Positions 42,079 through 51,148 of a DNA stretch of 64,000 nucleotides are shown piece after piece. The notes beneath the pieces are model-generated. The model had not been told where the DNA came from, made no database searches, and worked only from the letters and a program-made list of their open reading frames with translations. Source of the stretch: Synechococcus sp. RCC307 (GTDB taxonomy: Bacteria; Cyanobacteriota; Cyanobacteriia; PCC-6307; Cyanobiaceae). Every line of letters begins with the position of its first letter. Within the stretch, counting starts at the first letter, position 1. The stretch spans positions 1,979,105 to 2,043,104 of the forward strand of contig CT978603.1 of NCBI GenBank assembly GCA_000063525.1. The letters are read 5' to 3'. The translations under genes were made by a program, and so were the position numbers.

Positions 42079-43728
42079 ATGCCGCAACCATCGATGGCTG
42101 AAGCCTCCCGCGGCAGCGGCGGCAATCTGCGCCGCATCGCCATGCTGGTGGCGATCGCCACGGCCCTGAGCAAGTTGGCGGGACTGTTTCGTCAGCAGGC
42201 CATTGCGGCGGCGTTTGGCGTTGGCGCCGCCTACGACGCGTTCAATTACGCCTATGTGTTGCCAGGGTTTTTGCTGATCCTGCTGGGCGGCATTAATGGC
42301 CCGTTCCACAGCGCCATGGTCAGCGTCATGGCCAAACGTGAGCGGCAGGACAGCGCGCAGCTGTTGGCTGCCATCAACACCTTGGTGGGCCTTGGACTGC
42401 TGGTGGTCACGCTGCTGTTGGTGCTGCTGGCCAATCCGTTGATCACCCTGGTGGGCCCAGGTCTCGATCCTGAATTGCATGCCTTGGCCGTGCTGCAGCT
42501 GCGGCTGATGGCCCCCATGGCCCTACTAGCCGGCCTGATTGGTCTGGGCTTCGGTGCCCTCAATGCAGCCGATGTCTACTGGCTGCCAGCGATCAGCCCA
42601 CTGCTCTCCAGCCTGGCGGTGCTGATTGGCTTGGGTCTGCTGTGGCTGCAGGCAGGCGCGGCCATCGGCACAGCCACCTGGGCATGGGCGGGGGCGGCCG
42701 TGCTGGCGATCAGCACCCTGGCGGGCGCCCTGCTGCAGTGGCTGGTGCAACTGCCGGCCCTTGCGAAGCAGGGCTTAGGGCAGCTGCGGCTGAACTTCCA
42801 CTGGCGGCAGGCTGGCGTCCGCGAGGTGCTGCAGGTGATGTGGCCCGCCACGCTCTCCTCGGGGATGCTGCAAATCAATGTTTATACCGACCTGTTTTTC
42901 GCCAGTGGCATCGCTGGCGCCGCAGCTGGTTTGGGGTATGCCGGGCTGCTGGTGCAAACCCCTCTCGGGATTCTCTCCAACATGCTTTTGGTGCCCTTGC
43001 TGCCGGTCTTCGCGCGGCTGAGCGCACCGGAGCAGCGCAACGAGCTGATTGCTCGCATCCGCCAGGGGGTGATGCTCAGCAATGCCAGCATGCTGCCGCT
43101 GGGGGCGCTGATGGTCGCGCTGGCGGCTCCGATCGTGGCGCTGATTTATGAGCGCGGCAGCTTTGATGCCGCTGCAGCCCAATTGGTCGTCGGGATCCTG
43201 ATGGCCTACGGCCTGGGCATGCCGGCCTATTTGGCGCGTGATGTGTTGGTGCGGGTGTTTTACGCGCTGGGTGACGGGCAAACCCCCTTCCGCATCTCCG
43301 TGGCCGGGATTGGTCTGAATGTGGGTTTCGACTGGTTGTTGGTGGGGGGACCCAGCCCCAGCGGGCTGATGGTGCCCTCTTTGAACGCAGGAGCACCAGG
43401 ACTGGTGCTGGCCACCGTTGCCGTCAATGTGATCACCTGCCTGGTGCTGCTGCTGGCCCTGCAACGCAAGCTGGGGCGGCTGCCCCTCCAGATCTGGGGC
43501 CGCGACAGCCTGCTGCTCAGCCTCGCCGCCCTAGCCGCCGGCGTGATCGCCTGGGCCATGGCGCAATGGATTCAGTGGCCAAGCGATCTGCTGGGTTTGG
43601 TACTGCAGGTGGCGATCTGCGGTGGTGTGGGCGCTGGTCTCTATGGACTGCTGGCCAGCAGTTTTGGGGTTCCAGAAGCGCGCCAACTCAGCCGTCAGCT
43701 CTTAGCCAAGCTGCCAGGAGTCAGTTGA
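42079..43728 (+). CDS. murJ: Lipid II flippase MurJ
   Basis: A 549-residue MOP-superfamily membrane protein with about 14 hydrophobic segments, which moves lipid II across the plasma membrane for peptidoglycan synthesis. It shows the N-terminal ATALSKLAGLFRQQAIAAAFG and AFNYAYVLPGFLLILLGG blocks, the functional Arg in RQQAIAAAFG, and LVRVFYALGDGQTPF in the C-terminal half. The start could be ATG 42094 (MAEASRG). It is divergent from sfsA; its 3' end overlaps the next minus-strand gene by eight bases. Confidence 0.93.
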   Translation: MPQPSMAEASRGSGGNLRRIAMLVAIATALSKLAGLFRQQAIAAAFGVGAAYDAFNYAYVLPGFLLILLGGINGPFHSAMVSVMAKRERQDSAQLLAAINTLVGLGLLVVTLLLVLLANPLITLVGPGLDPELHALAVLQLRLMAPMALLAGLIGLGFGALNAADVYWLPAISPLLSSLAVLIGLGLLWLQAGAAIGTATWAWAGAAVLAISTLAGALLQWLVQLPALAKQGLGQLRLNFHWRQAGVREVLQVMWPATLSSGMLQINVYTDLFFASGIAGAAAGLGYAGLLVQTPLGILSNMLLVPLLPVFARLSAPEQRNELIARIRQGVMLSNASMLPLGALMVALAAPIVALIYERGSFDAAAAQLVVGILMAYGLGMPAYLARDVLVRVFYALGDGQTPFRISVAGIGLNVGFDWLLVGGPSPSGLMVPSLNAGAPGLVLATVAVNVITCLVLLLALQRKLGRLPLQIWGRDSLLLSLAALAAGVIAWAMAQWIQWPSDLLGLVLQVAICGGVGAGLYGLLASSFGVPEARQLSRQLLAKLPGVS

Positions 43729-43972
43729 CGGTGCGTTGATCACGCACGTGCACCGGCACCTCCACATGGCTACGCCCCACCATCGCTGGACCATCCACTG
43801 AAAAGATCCGCGCCTCAATTCCGAACTCGCGGAAGTTTTTTTCCAGCTCTTGCAGCAGAGCTTTCTCCACTTGGGCCTCGGCGTCCACCACGGTGCCAAT
43901 CAGTCGCTCACCAAGACGACCCACCCGTTGACGCACGACCTCGCGCGAGTTGGTGACCTCAATCACGATCAT
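43721..43972 (-). CDS. Conserved hypothetical protein (83 aa)
   Basis: From ATG 43972 the product is MIVIEVTNSREVVRQRVGRL, then a helix-rich region (VVDAEAQVEKALLQELEKNF) and a C-terminal strand block with VDGPAMVGRSHVEVPVHVRD. The composition fits a small alpha/beta protein. I recall similar short proteins across cyanobacteria but cannot name a family. It starts 49 bases downstream of the DUF3181 gene's stop codon, and its end overlaps murJ by eight bases. Confidence 0.7.
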   Translation of the reverse strand: MIVIEVTNSREVVRQRVGRLGERLIGTVVDAEAQVEKALLQELEKNFREFGIEARIFSVDGPAMVGRSHVEVPVHVRDQRTVN

Positions 43973-44021
43973 CCGAGGCCAGCGCAGCGGTGCCCCAGTA
44001 TCGCCTGTCCCTGCAGCGGAT

Positions 44022-44312
44022 TCAGGAACTGAAAGATTCGAGGATCTCCTCCAGGTCAACCAGTTGGCCCGGAGGAATCAACCGAGAGAGCGGCAACTTG
44101 GTGCTGCCTCCGCCCAGCGGCACCTGCAACCGCTCCAAACCCTGACGCGCGGCCACCGCGGGCCCTTGATCCAGCAGGCCGGCCAGCTCTTCGGCCAAGG
44201 GGCGCGCCAACTTGGCATCACCGAGGTAGAGATGCCAGCCAGCCACTTGCACATACAGCCGATCAGCCAGGGCTTGGCTCAACTCATTTAGCTGCGCCGA
44301 TGACAACGACAT
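44022..44312 (-). CDS. DUF3181 protein
   Basis: A 96-residue cyanobacterial protein with LADRLYVQVAGWHLYLGDAKL, PLAEELAGLL and the C-terminal VPLGGGSTKLPLSRLIPPGQLVDLEEILE in separate segments; the pattern matches DUF3181. Function is unknown. It lies 24 bases downstream of the 2TM-domain gene, and a small unknown gene follows after a gap of 49 bases, so the three may form one transcript. Confidence 0.78.
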   Translation of the reverse strand: MSLSSAQLNELSQALADRLYVQVAGWHLYLGDAKLARPLAEELAGLLDQGPAVAARQGLERLQVPLGGGSTKLPLSRLIPPGQLVDLEEILESFSS

Positions 44313-44336
44313 CAGGAAACTCGCTCTGATGGTGTT

Positions 44337-44567
44337 TTAGCGGCGCTGGGCCAACACCCAAACCACATGCACCGCTAGGGCCACAGCCCACAGCCCAGTC
44401 AGCCAAGGGAGCTGGGGGAAAAAGCTTGGTTTCAGCCCATGCCACACCCAAAGGCCGCTATTGAACGCCGCAAAGGCGGCCGTATGCACAGCCAAGTTGA
44501 TCAGCTGCTCAAGCTTCTGGTAGTCCGGATCGTTTGGATCCGGCGGCCGCGTGATCACCAGGGGCAT
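44337..44567 (-). CDS. 2TM-domain protein
   Basis: A 76-residue protein with a hydrophilic N-terminus (PPDPNDPDYQKLEQLINLAV) and two membrane helices. Aromatic NSGLWVWHGLKPSFFPQLP lies between them. The second helix ends in WVLAQRR. It matches the small 2TM domain family of uncertain role. It is co-oriented with the DUF3181 gene 24 bases downstream. Confidence 0.75.
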   Translation of the reverse strand: MPLVITRPPDPNDPDYQKLEQLINLAVHTAAFAAFNSGLWVWHGLKPSFFPQLPWLTGLWAVALAVHVVWVLAQRR

Positions 44568-44613
44568 GAGCCCTTCATCGCAGAACCATCATTCTGTGGC
44601 TCGGTCGGCAGGC

Positions 44614-44644
44614 TTGACGGATGCCCAGTTGAGCTGGGCAGAAT
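44614..44644 (+). promoter_or_regulatory. Putative tRNA-Arg promoter
   Basis: TTGACG (44614-44619) and CAGAAT (44639-44644) are 19 bases apart, with the tRNA starting 12 bases downstream. Spacing is long and the -10 is weak, so confidence is modest. The spacer contains the inverted repeat GCCCAG-TTGAG-CTGGGC. Confidence 0.4.
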
Positions 44645-44655
44645 GGGTGGCTCAA

Positions 44656-44729
44656 GCGCTTGTAGCTCAGCGGATTAGAGCATCTGACTACGGATCAGAG
44701 GGTCGGGAGTTCGAATCTCTCCAGGCGCG
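44656..44729 (+). tRNA. tRNA-Arg (ACG)
   Basis: A 74-base cloverleaf. Acceptor GCGCTTG pairs with CAGGCGC (one G-U pair), discriminator G. The D arm contains GTAGCTCAGCGGATTAGAGC. The anticodon stem TCTGA/TCAGA holds loop CTACGGA with anticodon ACG, and the T arm is CGGGAG-TTCGAATCTCTCC-like. A34 would be deaminated to inosine to read CGU/CGC/CGA. CCA is not encoded. An intrinsic terminator follows 18 bases downstream. Confidence 0.95.
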
Positions 44730-44747
44730 CCTTCATCAGAAACCAAG

Positions 44748-44772
44748 AACCGCCCCCGGGCGGTTTTTTTTT
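44748..44772 (+). terminator. Rho-independent terminator after tRNA-Arg
   Basis: AACCGCCC (44748-44755) pairs with GGGCGGTT (44758-44765), followed by a run of T to 44772. Outer bases AACCAA and TTGGTT extend the stem. It closes the tRNA transcript before glyA. Confidence 0.9.
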
Positions 44773-44843
44773 GGTTCCATCAACTGGAACCCCCGGTTCT
44801 TACGATTCAAGGACCGTCCACGTCCCCTTTTTCTGCATCGCCA

Positions 44844-46130
44844 GTGACTGAGCCGACCATGCGATCCCCCCAAGCACTTCTGCAGGGCGATCCAGAGATT
44901 GCCGGACTGATCAACAAAGAATTGGAACGGCAACAGAGCCACTTGGAGCTGATTGCCAGTGAAAACTTCGCCTCACCAGCGGTGATGGCCGCCCAGGGCT
45001 CCGTACTCACCAACAAGTACGCCGAAGGCTTGCCGAACCGCCGCTATTACGGCGGCTGTGAGCACGTCGATGCCATTGAGGAGCTGGCGATTGAGCGCGC
45101 CAAGCAACTCTTTGGTGCCGCCTGGGCCAACGTGCAGCCCCACAGCGGCGCTCAAGCCAACTTCGCTGTGTTTCTGGCCCTGCTGAAACCGGGCGACACG
45201 ATCCTGGGCATGGATCTCTCCCACGGCGGCCACCTCACCCACGGCTCACCGGTGAATGTGAGCGGTAAGTGGTTCAAGGCCGTCCACTACGGCGTGGACC
45301 CTGAGACCCAACAGCTCAATTTGGAGAGCATTCGCCAGCTAGCCCTTGAGCACAAGCCCAAACTGATCGTTTGCGGCTACTCGGCTTATCCGCGCAGCAT
45401 CGATTTCGCTGGCTTCCGCGCGATCGCTGATGAGGTGGGCGCTTACCTGCTGGCCGACATGGCCCACATCGCTGGCCTGGTGGCCGCTGGCGTGCATCCC
45501 AGCCCCGTGCCCCATTGCCACGTGGTGACCACCACCACCCACAAAACCCTGCGGGGTCCACGCGGTGGCCTGATCCTCTGCAACGACGCCGACTTCGCTA
45601 AGCAGTTCGACAAAGCCGTGTTTCCTGGAACCCAGGGCGGACCGCTTGAGCACGTTGTTGCCGCCAAAGCCGTGGCCTTCGGTGAGGCGCTCCAACCCAG
45701 CTTCAAGCAGTACAGCCAACAGGTGGTGGCCAATGCTCAGGCCCTGGCCGAGCGTTTGCAGGAGCGGGGCATTGCCGTGGTCAGCGGCGGCACCGACAAC
45801 CATGTGGTGCTGCTGGATCTGCGCGGCATTGGCATGACCGGCAAGGTGGCTGATCTGCTGGTGAGCGAGGTGAACATCACCGCCAACAAAAACACCGTTC
45901 CCTTTGATCCGGAGTCACCGTTTGTGACCAGCGGCCTACGCCTCGGCACCGCAGCACTCACCACCCGTGGCTTCGACGAGGCGGCCTTCAGCGAGGTGGC
46001 TGATGTGATTGCTGACCGGCTTCTGAATCCCGAAGACGCCGCCATCGAACAGCGCTGCCGTGATCGCGTGGCCAGCCTCTGCCAGCGGCACCCGCTTTAT
46101 GGGCCTGCATCACCTGTGCTGGCGGCCTAG
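44844..46130 (+). CDS. glyA: Serine hydroxymethyltransferase
   Basis: A 428-residue PLP enzyme interconverting serine and glycine while charging tetrahydrofolate with one carbon. It shows [49 protein letters not shown], and the PLP-lysine segment [15 protein letters not shown]. The start is GTG 44844 or ATG 44859 (MRSPQ). Length is normal. The mRNA leader lies just after the tRNA-Arg terminator; no glycine riboswitch is recognised there. Confidence 0.97.
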   Translation: MTEPTMRSPQALLQGDPEIAGLINKELERQQSHLELIASENFASPAVMAAQGSVLTNKYAEGLPNRRYYGGCEHVDAIEELAIERAKQLFGAAWANVQPHSGAQANFAVFLALLKPGDTILGMDLSHGGHLTHGSPVNVSGKWFKAVHYGVDPETQQLNLESIRQLALEHKPKLIVCGYSAYPRSIDFAGFRAIADEVGAYLLADMAHIAGLVAAGVHPSPVPHCHVVTTTTHKTLRGPRGGLILCNDADFAKQFDKAVFPGTQGGPLEHVVAAKAVAFGEALQPSFKQYSQQVVANAQALAERLQERGIAVVSGGTDNHVVLLDLRGIGMTGKVADLLVSEVNITANKNTVPFDPESPFVTSGLRLGTAALTTRGFDEAAFSEVADVIADRLLNPEDAAIEQRCRDRVASLCQRHPLYGPASPVLAA

Positions 46131-46165
46131 CTCAACTAGACTCGTGGAGAAGGCTTATTCGCCCC

Positions 46166-47311
46166 GTGGACTCCAGCCCGCTGATTCCTGCGCTGGCCAC
46201 CTTGGGTGGGGCCTGTTTCTTGACGGCTGCGATCGTTCCGCAGGTTCGATCCATCGGTTTGAGGCTGGGCCTCACCGATCAACCGGATCCCCGTAAGCAG
46301 CACCTCACCCCGATGGTGCGCTTGGGGGGCATTGGCATTGTCTTGGGCTTCAGCTTGGCCCTGCTGATCACCTGGCTGGCTGGGGGCTTTGGAGTGCTGC
46401 CCGCCAGCCGCGATCAACTGGTGTGGGCCACCTTGATTGGGGCCATTGGCTATTTCCTCATTGGCCTCAGCGACGATTTGCTGCAGCTGCCGCCCCTGCC
46501 CAGGCTCGCCCTCCAGATCGGCGTGGCGATGGGGGTATGGAGCCAAGGGGTCAAGATCGGCACCATCACCCTTCCGTTTGACAGCAGCCTTTCGCTGACC
46601 TTTCCCGATTGGCTGAGCTTGATCGCCACTGTGATTTGGCTGGTCGGCATCACCAATGCCATCAACTGGCTTGATGGCCTCGATGGGCTAGCTGCTGGGG
46701 TCAGTGCCATTGCAGCCATGGCCTTGTTATCGGTCAGTTTCAGCCTGCATCAGCCTGGAGCTGGGCTGCTGGCTGCCGCCTTGGCTGGCTCCTGCATTGG
46801 CTTTTTGCGAGACAACTTCAATCCAGCCCGGATCTTCATGGGCGATGGAGGCTCCTATTTCCTGGGCTTTTCGCTGGCGGCAATCAGCGTGATTGGCCCG
46901 GCCAAAGAGCTCACCACCGTCAGCTTGTTGTTGCCGCTGCTGATCTTGTCGCTGCCTCTTGCCGACATGTCGGCCGTGATCATGGGCCGCGTTAGCGATG
47001 GCCGCTCGCCCTTCTATCCCGATCGCCGCCATCTCCACCACCGCCTGCTGCGCGCTGGCTACAGCCACCGCCGCACGGTGCTGTTGATCTATGCCTTTAC
47101 CCAGTGGCTGGCGGCCTTGGCCCTGGTGGCGGCCAACGCCGAGATGCGCTTCCTCTGGCTTGGCCTGGCCACAGCTGTTCTGGTGTGGGTGGTATTGCGC
47201 AGCCGCCGCTACCCCAGCCGCGATGCCCAGCGCTTGACCGATACACCCGATCAACAGCAGGAGCCTGAGATCAAGCCAGTGCTGCAAAACAGCTCCAACG
47301 ATCGATCTTGA
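46166..47311 (+). CDS. MraY/WecA-like undecaprenyl-phosphate sugar-1-phosphate transferase
   Basis: A 381-residue polytopic membrane protein of the glycosyltransferase-4 family, transferring a sugar-1-phosphate from a UDP-sugar to undecaprenyl phosphate. Key motifs: [18 protein letters not shown] near the N-terminus, [12 protein letters not shown], the acidic [34 protein letters not shown] and the cytosolic His-rich [19 protein letters not shown]. The last favours WecA-type over true MraY. The start is GTG 46166. Its stop overlaps the TTG start of cinA (TTGA). Confidence 0.9.
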   Translation: MDSSPLIPALATLGGACFLTAAIVPQVRSIGLRLGLTDQPDPRKQHLTPMVRLGGIGIVLGFSLALLITWLAGGFGVLPASRDQLVWATLIGAIGYFLIGLSDDLLQLPPLPRLALQIGVAMGVWSQGVKIGTITLPFDSSLSLTFPDWLSLIATVIWLVGITNAINWLDGLDGLAAGVSAIAAMALLSVSFSLHQPGAGLLAAALAGSCIGFLRDNFNPARIFMGDGGSYFLGFSLAAISVIGPAKELTTVSLLLPLLILSLPLADMSAVIMGRVSDGRSPFYPDRRHLHHRLLRAGYSHRRTVLLIYAFTQWLAALALVAANAEMRFLWLGLATAVLVWVVLRSRRYPSRDAQRLTDTPDQQQEPEIKPVLQNSSNDRS

Positions 47312-48561
47312 GCACACCCCGCAGCGGCTGCGAAATCCTCTGCATCGGGACCGAACTGCTGCTTGGCAACATCCTCAACGGCAATGCCCGCTGGCTGGCT
47401 GAATCGCTGGCATCGCTGGGCATTCCCCATTTCCGCCAAGGCGTGGTGGGCGATAACCCCGAGCGTTTGGGCGAGGCCGTGCTCGAAGCAGCCAGCCGCA
47501 GCCGGCTGCTGATCTGCACTGGTGGCTTGGGTCCCACCCCCGACGACCTCACCACCGAAACCTTGGCCGCCTGCTTTGGCGTTGCCTTGGAAGAGCGCGC
47601 TGATGTGCTCGCAGACCTGGAGGCCAAACTGCGAGCGCGCGGCCGCAGCCTGGGGAGCAGCAACCGCAAGCAAGCCCTGCTGCCGCAGGGGGCTGAGGTG
47701 TTGCCCAACCCCACTGGCACAGCGCCAGGAATCATTTGGACACCGCAACCGGGCTTCACCGTGTTGACCTTCCCTGGCGTGCCCAGCGAAATGCGGGCCA
47801 TGTGGCAGCAAACGGCCGTGCCTTGGCTGCAAGCACAGCATCTGGTGGCCGGCACCTTCCGCAGCCGGCTGCTGCATTTCTGGGGGCTTTCGGAATCCAG
47901 CCTGGCCGAGTCGGTGGCCCCGCTGCTGGAGTTGCAAAACCCCACCGTGGCCCCCTATGCCTGCCAAGGCGAGGTGAAGCTCAGGATCACAGCCCACGGA
48001 GCAACAGCCAGCAAGGCCGAAGCCGCCATCGCCCCGGTGGAGCAGGAGCTGCGGCGCATCGGCGGCGAGCACTGTTTTGGCGCTGACGACGACAGCCTCG
48101 CCTCGGTGGTGCTGCAGCAGTTGCGCTCGCGCAACCAAACCCTGGCCGTTGCCGAGAGCTGCACCGGCGGTGGAGTTGGCAGTGCCCTCACAGCGATCAG
48201 CGGCAGCTCCGATGTGTTTCTCGGCGGCGTGATTGCTTACGCCAACCGCATCAAACAAGACCTGCTGCAGGTGCCCAGCAAGCTGCTCGAACGCGAAGGC
48301 GCCGTCAGCGCTGCCGTGGCGACAGCCATGGCGGAAGGCGCCAGGCGCCAGCTTGGGAGCGACTGGGGTGTTGCCGTCACAGGCGTAGCCGGCCCAGGCG
48401 GCGGCAGCGACAGCAAACCGGTTGGCCTGGTGCACTTTGCGGTGGCCGGCCCCGATGGCTGTAGCCATTTGGAGCGTCGCTATGGCGACCGCCGCGGCCG
48501 CGATTGGATCCGCGGGCTCAGCGTGGGGGACGCGTTGAATCTGTTGCGGCTGCAGCTTTAG
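47308..48561 (+). CDS. cinA: CinA-like competence/damage-inducible protein
   Basis: A 417-residue two-domain protein. The N-terminal MoaB/CinA-type domain begins [20 protein letters not shown] with [16 protein letters not shown]. The C-terminal NMN amidohydrolase-like domain has [23 protein letters not shown] and [11 protein letters not shown]. CinA is linked to pyridine-nucleotide salvage and to RecA/competence in some bacteria. It starts at TTG 47308, overlapping the upstream stop codon by three bases, which supports coupled translation. Confidence 0.94.
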   Translation: MSTPRSGCEILCIGTELLLGNILNGNARWLAESLASLGIPHFRQGVVGDNPERLGEAVLEAASRSRLLICTGGLGPTPDDLTTETLAACFGVALEERADVLADLEAKLRARGRSLGSSNRKQALLPQGAEVLPNPTGTAPGIIWTPQPGFTVLTFPGVPSEMRAMWQQTAVPWLQAQHLVAGTFRSRLLHFWGLSESSLAESVAPLLELQNPTVAPYACQGEVKLRITAHGATASKAEAAIAPVEQELRRIGGEHCFGADDDSLASVVLQQLRSRNQTLAVAESCTGGGVGSALTAISGSSDVFLGGVIAYANRIKQDLLQVPSKLLEREGAVSAAVATAMAEGARRQLGSDWGVAVTGVAGPGGGSDSKPVGLVHFAVAGPDGCSHLERRYGDRRGRDWIRGLSVGDALNLLRLQL

Positions 48562-48590
48562 GCTGCTCTGTTTGGCGAAGGTAAAAGCGC

Positions 48591-50000
48591 TTGAGCACAG
48601 CCACCCTCTACGACAAGGTCTGGGCCCTGCATCAGGTGGCTGAGCTGCCCAGCGGGTCGACCCAGCTGTTCATTGGCCTGCACCTGATCCATGAGGTCAC
48701 CAGTCCGCAAGCCTTTGCTGCCCTGAAGGATCTGGGGCTGAGTGTCCGCCACCCCGAACGCACGGTGGCCACGGTGGACCACATCGTGCCAACCACAAGC
48801 CAAGCGCGGCCCTTCGCCGATGGACTGGCCGAAGAAATGCTCAGCACCCTGGAGCGCAACTGCCATGAGAACGGCATCCATCTCAATGGCCTTGGCAGTG
48901 GCCGCCAAGGAATCGTCCATGTGATGGCCCCAGAGCTGGGCTTGACCCAACCGGGCATGACCGTGGCCTGCGGTGATTCGCACACCTCCACCCACGGCGC
49001 CTTTGGTGCCATTGCCTTTGGCATTGGCACCAGCCAAGTGCGCGATGTCTTGGCCAGCCAAAGCTTGACGATGAACAAGCTCAAGGTGCGCCGCATCTGG
49101 GTGGATGGAGCGCTGCAACCCGGCGTCTTTGCCAAAGATCTGGTGCTGCACATCATCCGCACCCTTGGCGTTAAAGGCGGTGTGGGCTACGCCTATGAAT
49201 TCGCCGGGCCTGCGATCGAAGCCCTCTCGATGGAGGAGCGCATGACCCTCTGCAACATGGCGATCGAAGGCGGCGCCCGCTGCGGCTATGTCAATCCCGA
49301 TCAAACCACGTTTGACTACCTCAAGGGCCGCCCCCATGCGCCCAGCGGTGATGCCTGGGATCACGCTGTGAGCTGGTGGAAGAGTTTGGCCAGCGGAGCG
49401 GACGCCTGCTTCGACGATGAGGTGAAGTTCGATGCCGCCGTCATCGCCCCCACCATCACCTGGGGAATCACCCCAGGCCAGGGCATTGGCGTGGATGAGG
49501 CGGTACCCACCTTGGAGCAAACCCCCGAGGAAGACCGCCCCCTGGCACAAGAGGCTTACCGCTACATGGATTTGCAGCCGGGCCAAGCGATTGCCGGGCT
49601 GCCTGTGGATGTCTGTTTCATTGGCAGCTGCACCAATGGCCGCCTCAGCGACCTGCGCGCGGCAGCCGCTGTTGCCGCTGGCCGCCAGGTGGCCTCAGGC
49701 ATCAAGGCATTTGTCGTGCCGGGATCGGAGCAAGTGGCCGCCGCCGCCGAAGCCGAAGGCCTGGATGCTGTGTTCCGCCAAGCGGGCTTCGAATGGCGCG
49801 AGCCGGGCTGCTCGATGTGCCTAGCGATGAACCCCGATCGCCTCGAAGGCCGCCAGATCAGCGCCAGCTCCAGCAACCGCAACTTCAAAGGCCGGCAAGG
49901 CTCAGCCAGCGGCCGCACGCTGCTGATGAGCCCGGCGATGGTGGCTGCCGCTGCCATTGCGGGCCGTGTCACCGACGTTCGCTCCCTGCCGCCTGCTTAA
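48591..50000 (+). CDS. leuC: 3-Isopropylmalate dehydratase large subunit
   Basis: The 469-residue aconitase-family subunit for leucine synthesis. Landmarks: [46 protein letters not shown] and [15 protein letters not shown], containing the three cluster cysteines. The start is TTG 48591 ([20 protein letters not shown]), supported by a GAAGG sequence about 12 bases upstream and by the usual family N-terminus. leuD follows after six bases. Confidence 0.97.
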   Translation: MSTATLYDKVWALHQVAELPSGSTQLFIGLHLIHEVTSPQAFAALKDLGLSVRHPERTVATVDHIVPTTSQARPFADGLAEEMLSTLERNCHENGIHLNGLGSGRQGIVHVMAPELGLTQPGMTVACGDSHTSTHGAFGAIAFGIGTSQVRDVLASQSLTMNKLKVRRIWVDGALQPGVFAKDLVLHIIRTLGVKGGVGYAYEFAGPAIEALSMEERMTLCNMAIEGGARCGYVNPDQTTFDYLKGRPHAPSGDAWDHAVSWWKSLASGADACFDDEVKFDAAVIAPTITWGITPGQGIGVDEAVPTLEQTPEEDRPLAQEAYRYMDLQPGQAIAGLPVDVCFIGSCTNGRLSDLRAAAAVAAGRQVASGIKAFVVPGSEQVAAAAEAEGLDAVFRQAGFEWREPGCSMCLAMNPDRLEGRQISASSSNRNFKGRQGSASGRTLLMSPAMVAAAAIAGRVTDVRSLPPA

Positions 50001-50006
50001 ACACCC

Positions 50007-50630
50007 ATGACATCAACTCCTTTTCCCAGCGGCGCAATCAGCCAAGTCAGCGGACGCACCGTGGTGCTGCGCGGCAACGACATCGACACCGACCGAATCA
50101 TCCCGGCGCGCTTTCTCAAATGCGTGACCTTCGATGGCCTTGGCGCCCAGGTGTTCGCCGACGATCGCAGCGAGCAAAACGGTGAACACCCCTTTGATCG
50201 ACCTGAGCACCAAGGGGCAGCTGTCTTGATCGTGAACCGCAACTTCGGCTGCGGCTCCAGCCGTGAACATGCCCCCCAAGCGCTATTGCGTTGGGGGATC
50301 CGCGGCGTGGTGGGCGAAAGTTTCGCCGAAATCTTCTATGGAAACTGCCTGGCTTTAGGCATTCCCTGCCTGCAGGCCAGCAGCAAGGAGATCGAGGCTC
50401 TGCAAACGGCTGCTGAAGCCGCTCCGCAAAGCAGCGCCAGCATCAGCTTGGAGCCTGCTGCGATCAAGATCGATGGCCGTAACTGGGATCTGAGCATGGC
50501 GGCGGATGCCAAAAATCGACTGCTGAACGGCCAGTGGGATGCCACCAGCCAGCTGCTGCAACAGGAGCAAGCACTCCAAGACACAGCGGCGCGCTTGCCC
50601 TACATGCAGGGGTTCGTGGCCAGCCGCTGA
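50007..50630 (+). CDS. leuD: 3-Isopropylmalate dehydratase small subunit
   Basis: A 207-residue swivelling domain partner of LeuC. It shows LRGNDIDTDRIIPARFLK near the N-terminus and the NFGCGSSREHAPQAL signature, followed by FAEIFYGNCLALGIP. With leuC it isomerises 2- to 3-isopropylmalate. It lies six bases after leuC and 39 bases before the pentapeptide gene. Confidence 0.97.
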   Translation: MTSTPFPSGAISQVSGRTVVLRGNDIDTDRIIPARFLKCVTFDGLGAQVFADDRSEQNGEHPFDRPEHQGAAVLIVNRNFGCGSSREHAPQALLRWGIRGVVGESFAEIFYGNCLALGIPCLQASSKEIEALQTAAEAAPQSSASISLEPAAIKIDGRNWDLSMAADAKNRLLNGQWDATSQLLQQEQALQDTAARLPYMQGFVASR

Positions 50631-50669
50631 TTATTTGTCTACAAAAGAGATAGCGATGAGACGGATGCG

Positions 50670-51143
50670 ATGGACCCAGTGCCTGCCCCCCGCCATCGCT
50701 CCCGCTGGAGCTTGTTGAGCCTGCTGGTGTTGGCGGCCCCGCTGGCCATCCTCAATCCCAGCCTGGCGGATCCGCTCAAACAATTGGAGACAGGCTTTTG
50801 CTCGGGCTGCGCCCTCAGCGGCGCTGATCTGCGCGGCCGTGATCTGCGCGGCTTCTACCTCATTGGCGCGGATCTCCGCGGCGCCGACCTGATCGGCGCG
50901 GATCTCAGCGGCGCCAACCTGGAAGGCGCTGATCTCAGCGGCGCCAACTTGGAAGGAGCTCAGCTGCAGGGCAGCCGGCTCAGCAATGCCGATCTGCGCG
51001 GCGCCAATCTGCGCTTCGCCGATCTCACCGATGCCATCGCCATCCAAGCGATCACCGAAGGAGCCCAAGTCGAGGGACTGGAGTTCAGCGGCGCTGAGCT
51101 CTACCGCAGCAACCTGATCGTCGGCGGAGACGACAACCAGTAG
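50670..51143 (+). CDS. Exported pentapeptide-repeat protein
   Basis: The 157-residue product has a Sec-type signal (residues ~11-33: RSRWSLLSLLVLAAPLAI, then LNPSLA). A short Cys pair (FCSGCALSGA) follows. From about residue 50 there is a run of A(D/N)LxG pentapeptides such as GADLRGADLIGADLSGANL and NLEGADLSGANLEGAQL, folding as a right-handed beta-helix. Pentapeptide proteins in cyanobacteria are often lumenal or periplasmic; the precise role is unknown. It lies 39 bases downstream of leuD. Confidence 0.85.
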   Translation: MDPVPAPRHRSRWSLLSLLVLAAPLAILNPSLADPLKQLETGFCSGCALSGADLRGRDLRGFYLIGADLRGADLIGADLSGANLEGADLSGANLEGAQLQGSRLSNADLRGANLRFADLTDAIAIQAITEGAQVEGLEFSGAELYRSNLIVGGDDNQ

Positions 51144-51148
51144 GCGAC

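Noticed and set aside
42775-43464. 229-residue minus-strand frame antisense to murJ
   Set aside because: Gln/His-rich with no motif; MurJ motifs occupy the plus strand.
44773-44791. Second hairpin GGTTCC-N7-GGAACC after the tRNA-Arg terminator, considered as a riboswitch for glyA
   Set aside because: Only a short hairpin is present; there is no conserved glycine-riboswitch core and the region is too short.
48558-49586. 342-residue minus-strand frame antisense to leuC
   Set aside because: It covers leuC completely, shows no family motif and has His/Gly/Ala bias, so it is a shadow of the real gene.
50820-51010. Regular short repeats resembling a repeat or CRISPR-like array
   Set aside because: The period is 15 bases, in frame, and encodes A(D/N)LxG pentapeptides; there are no spacers.
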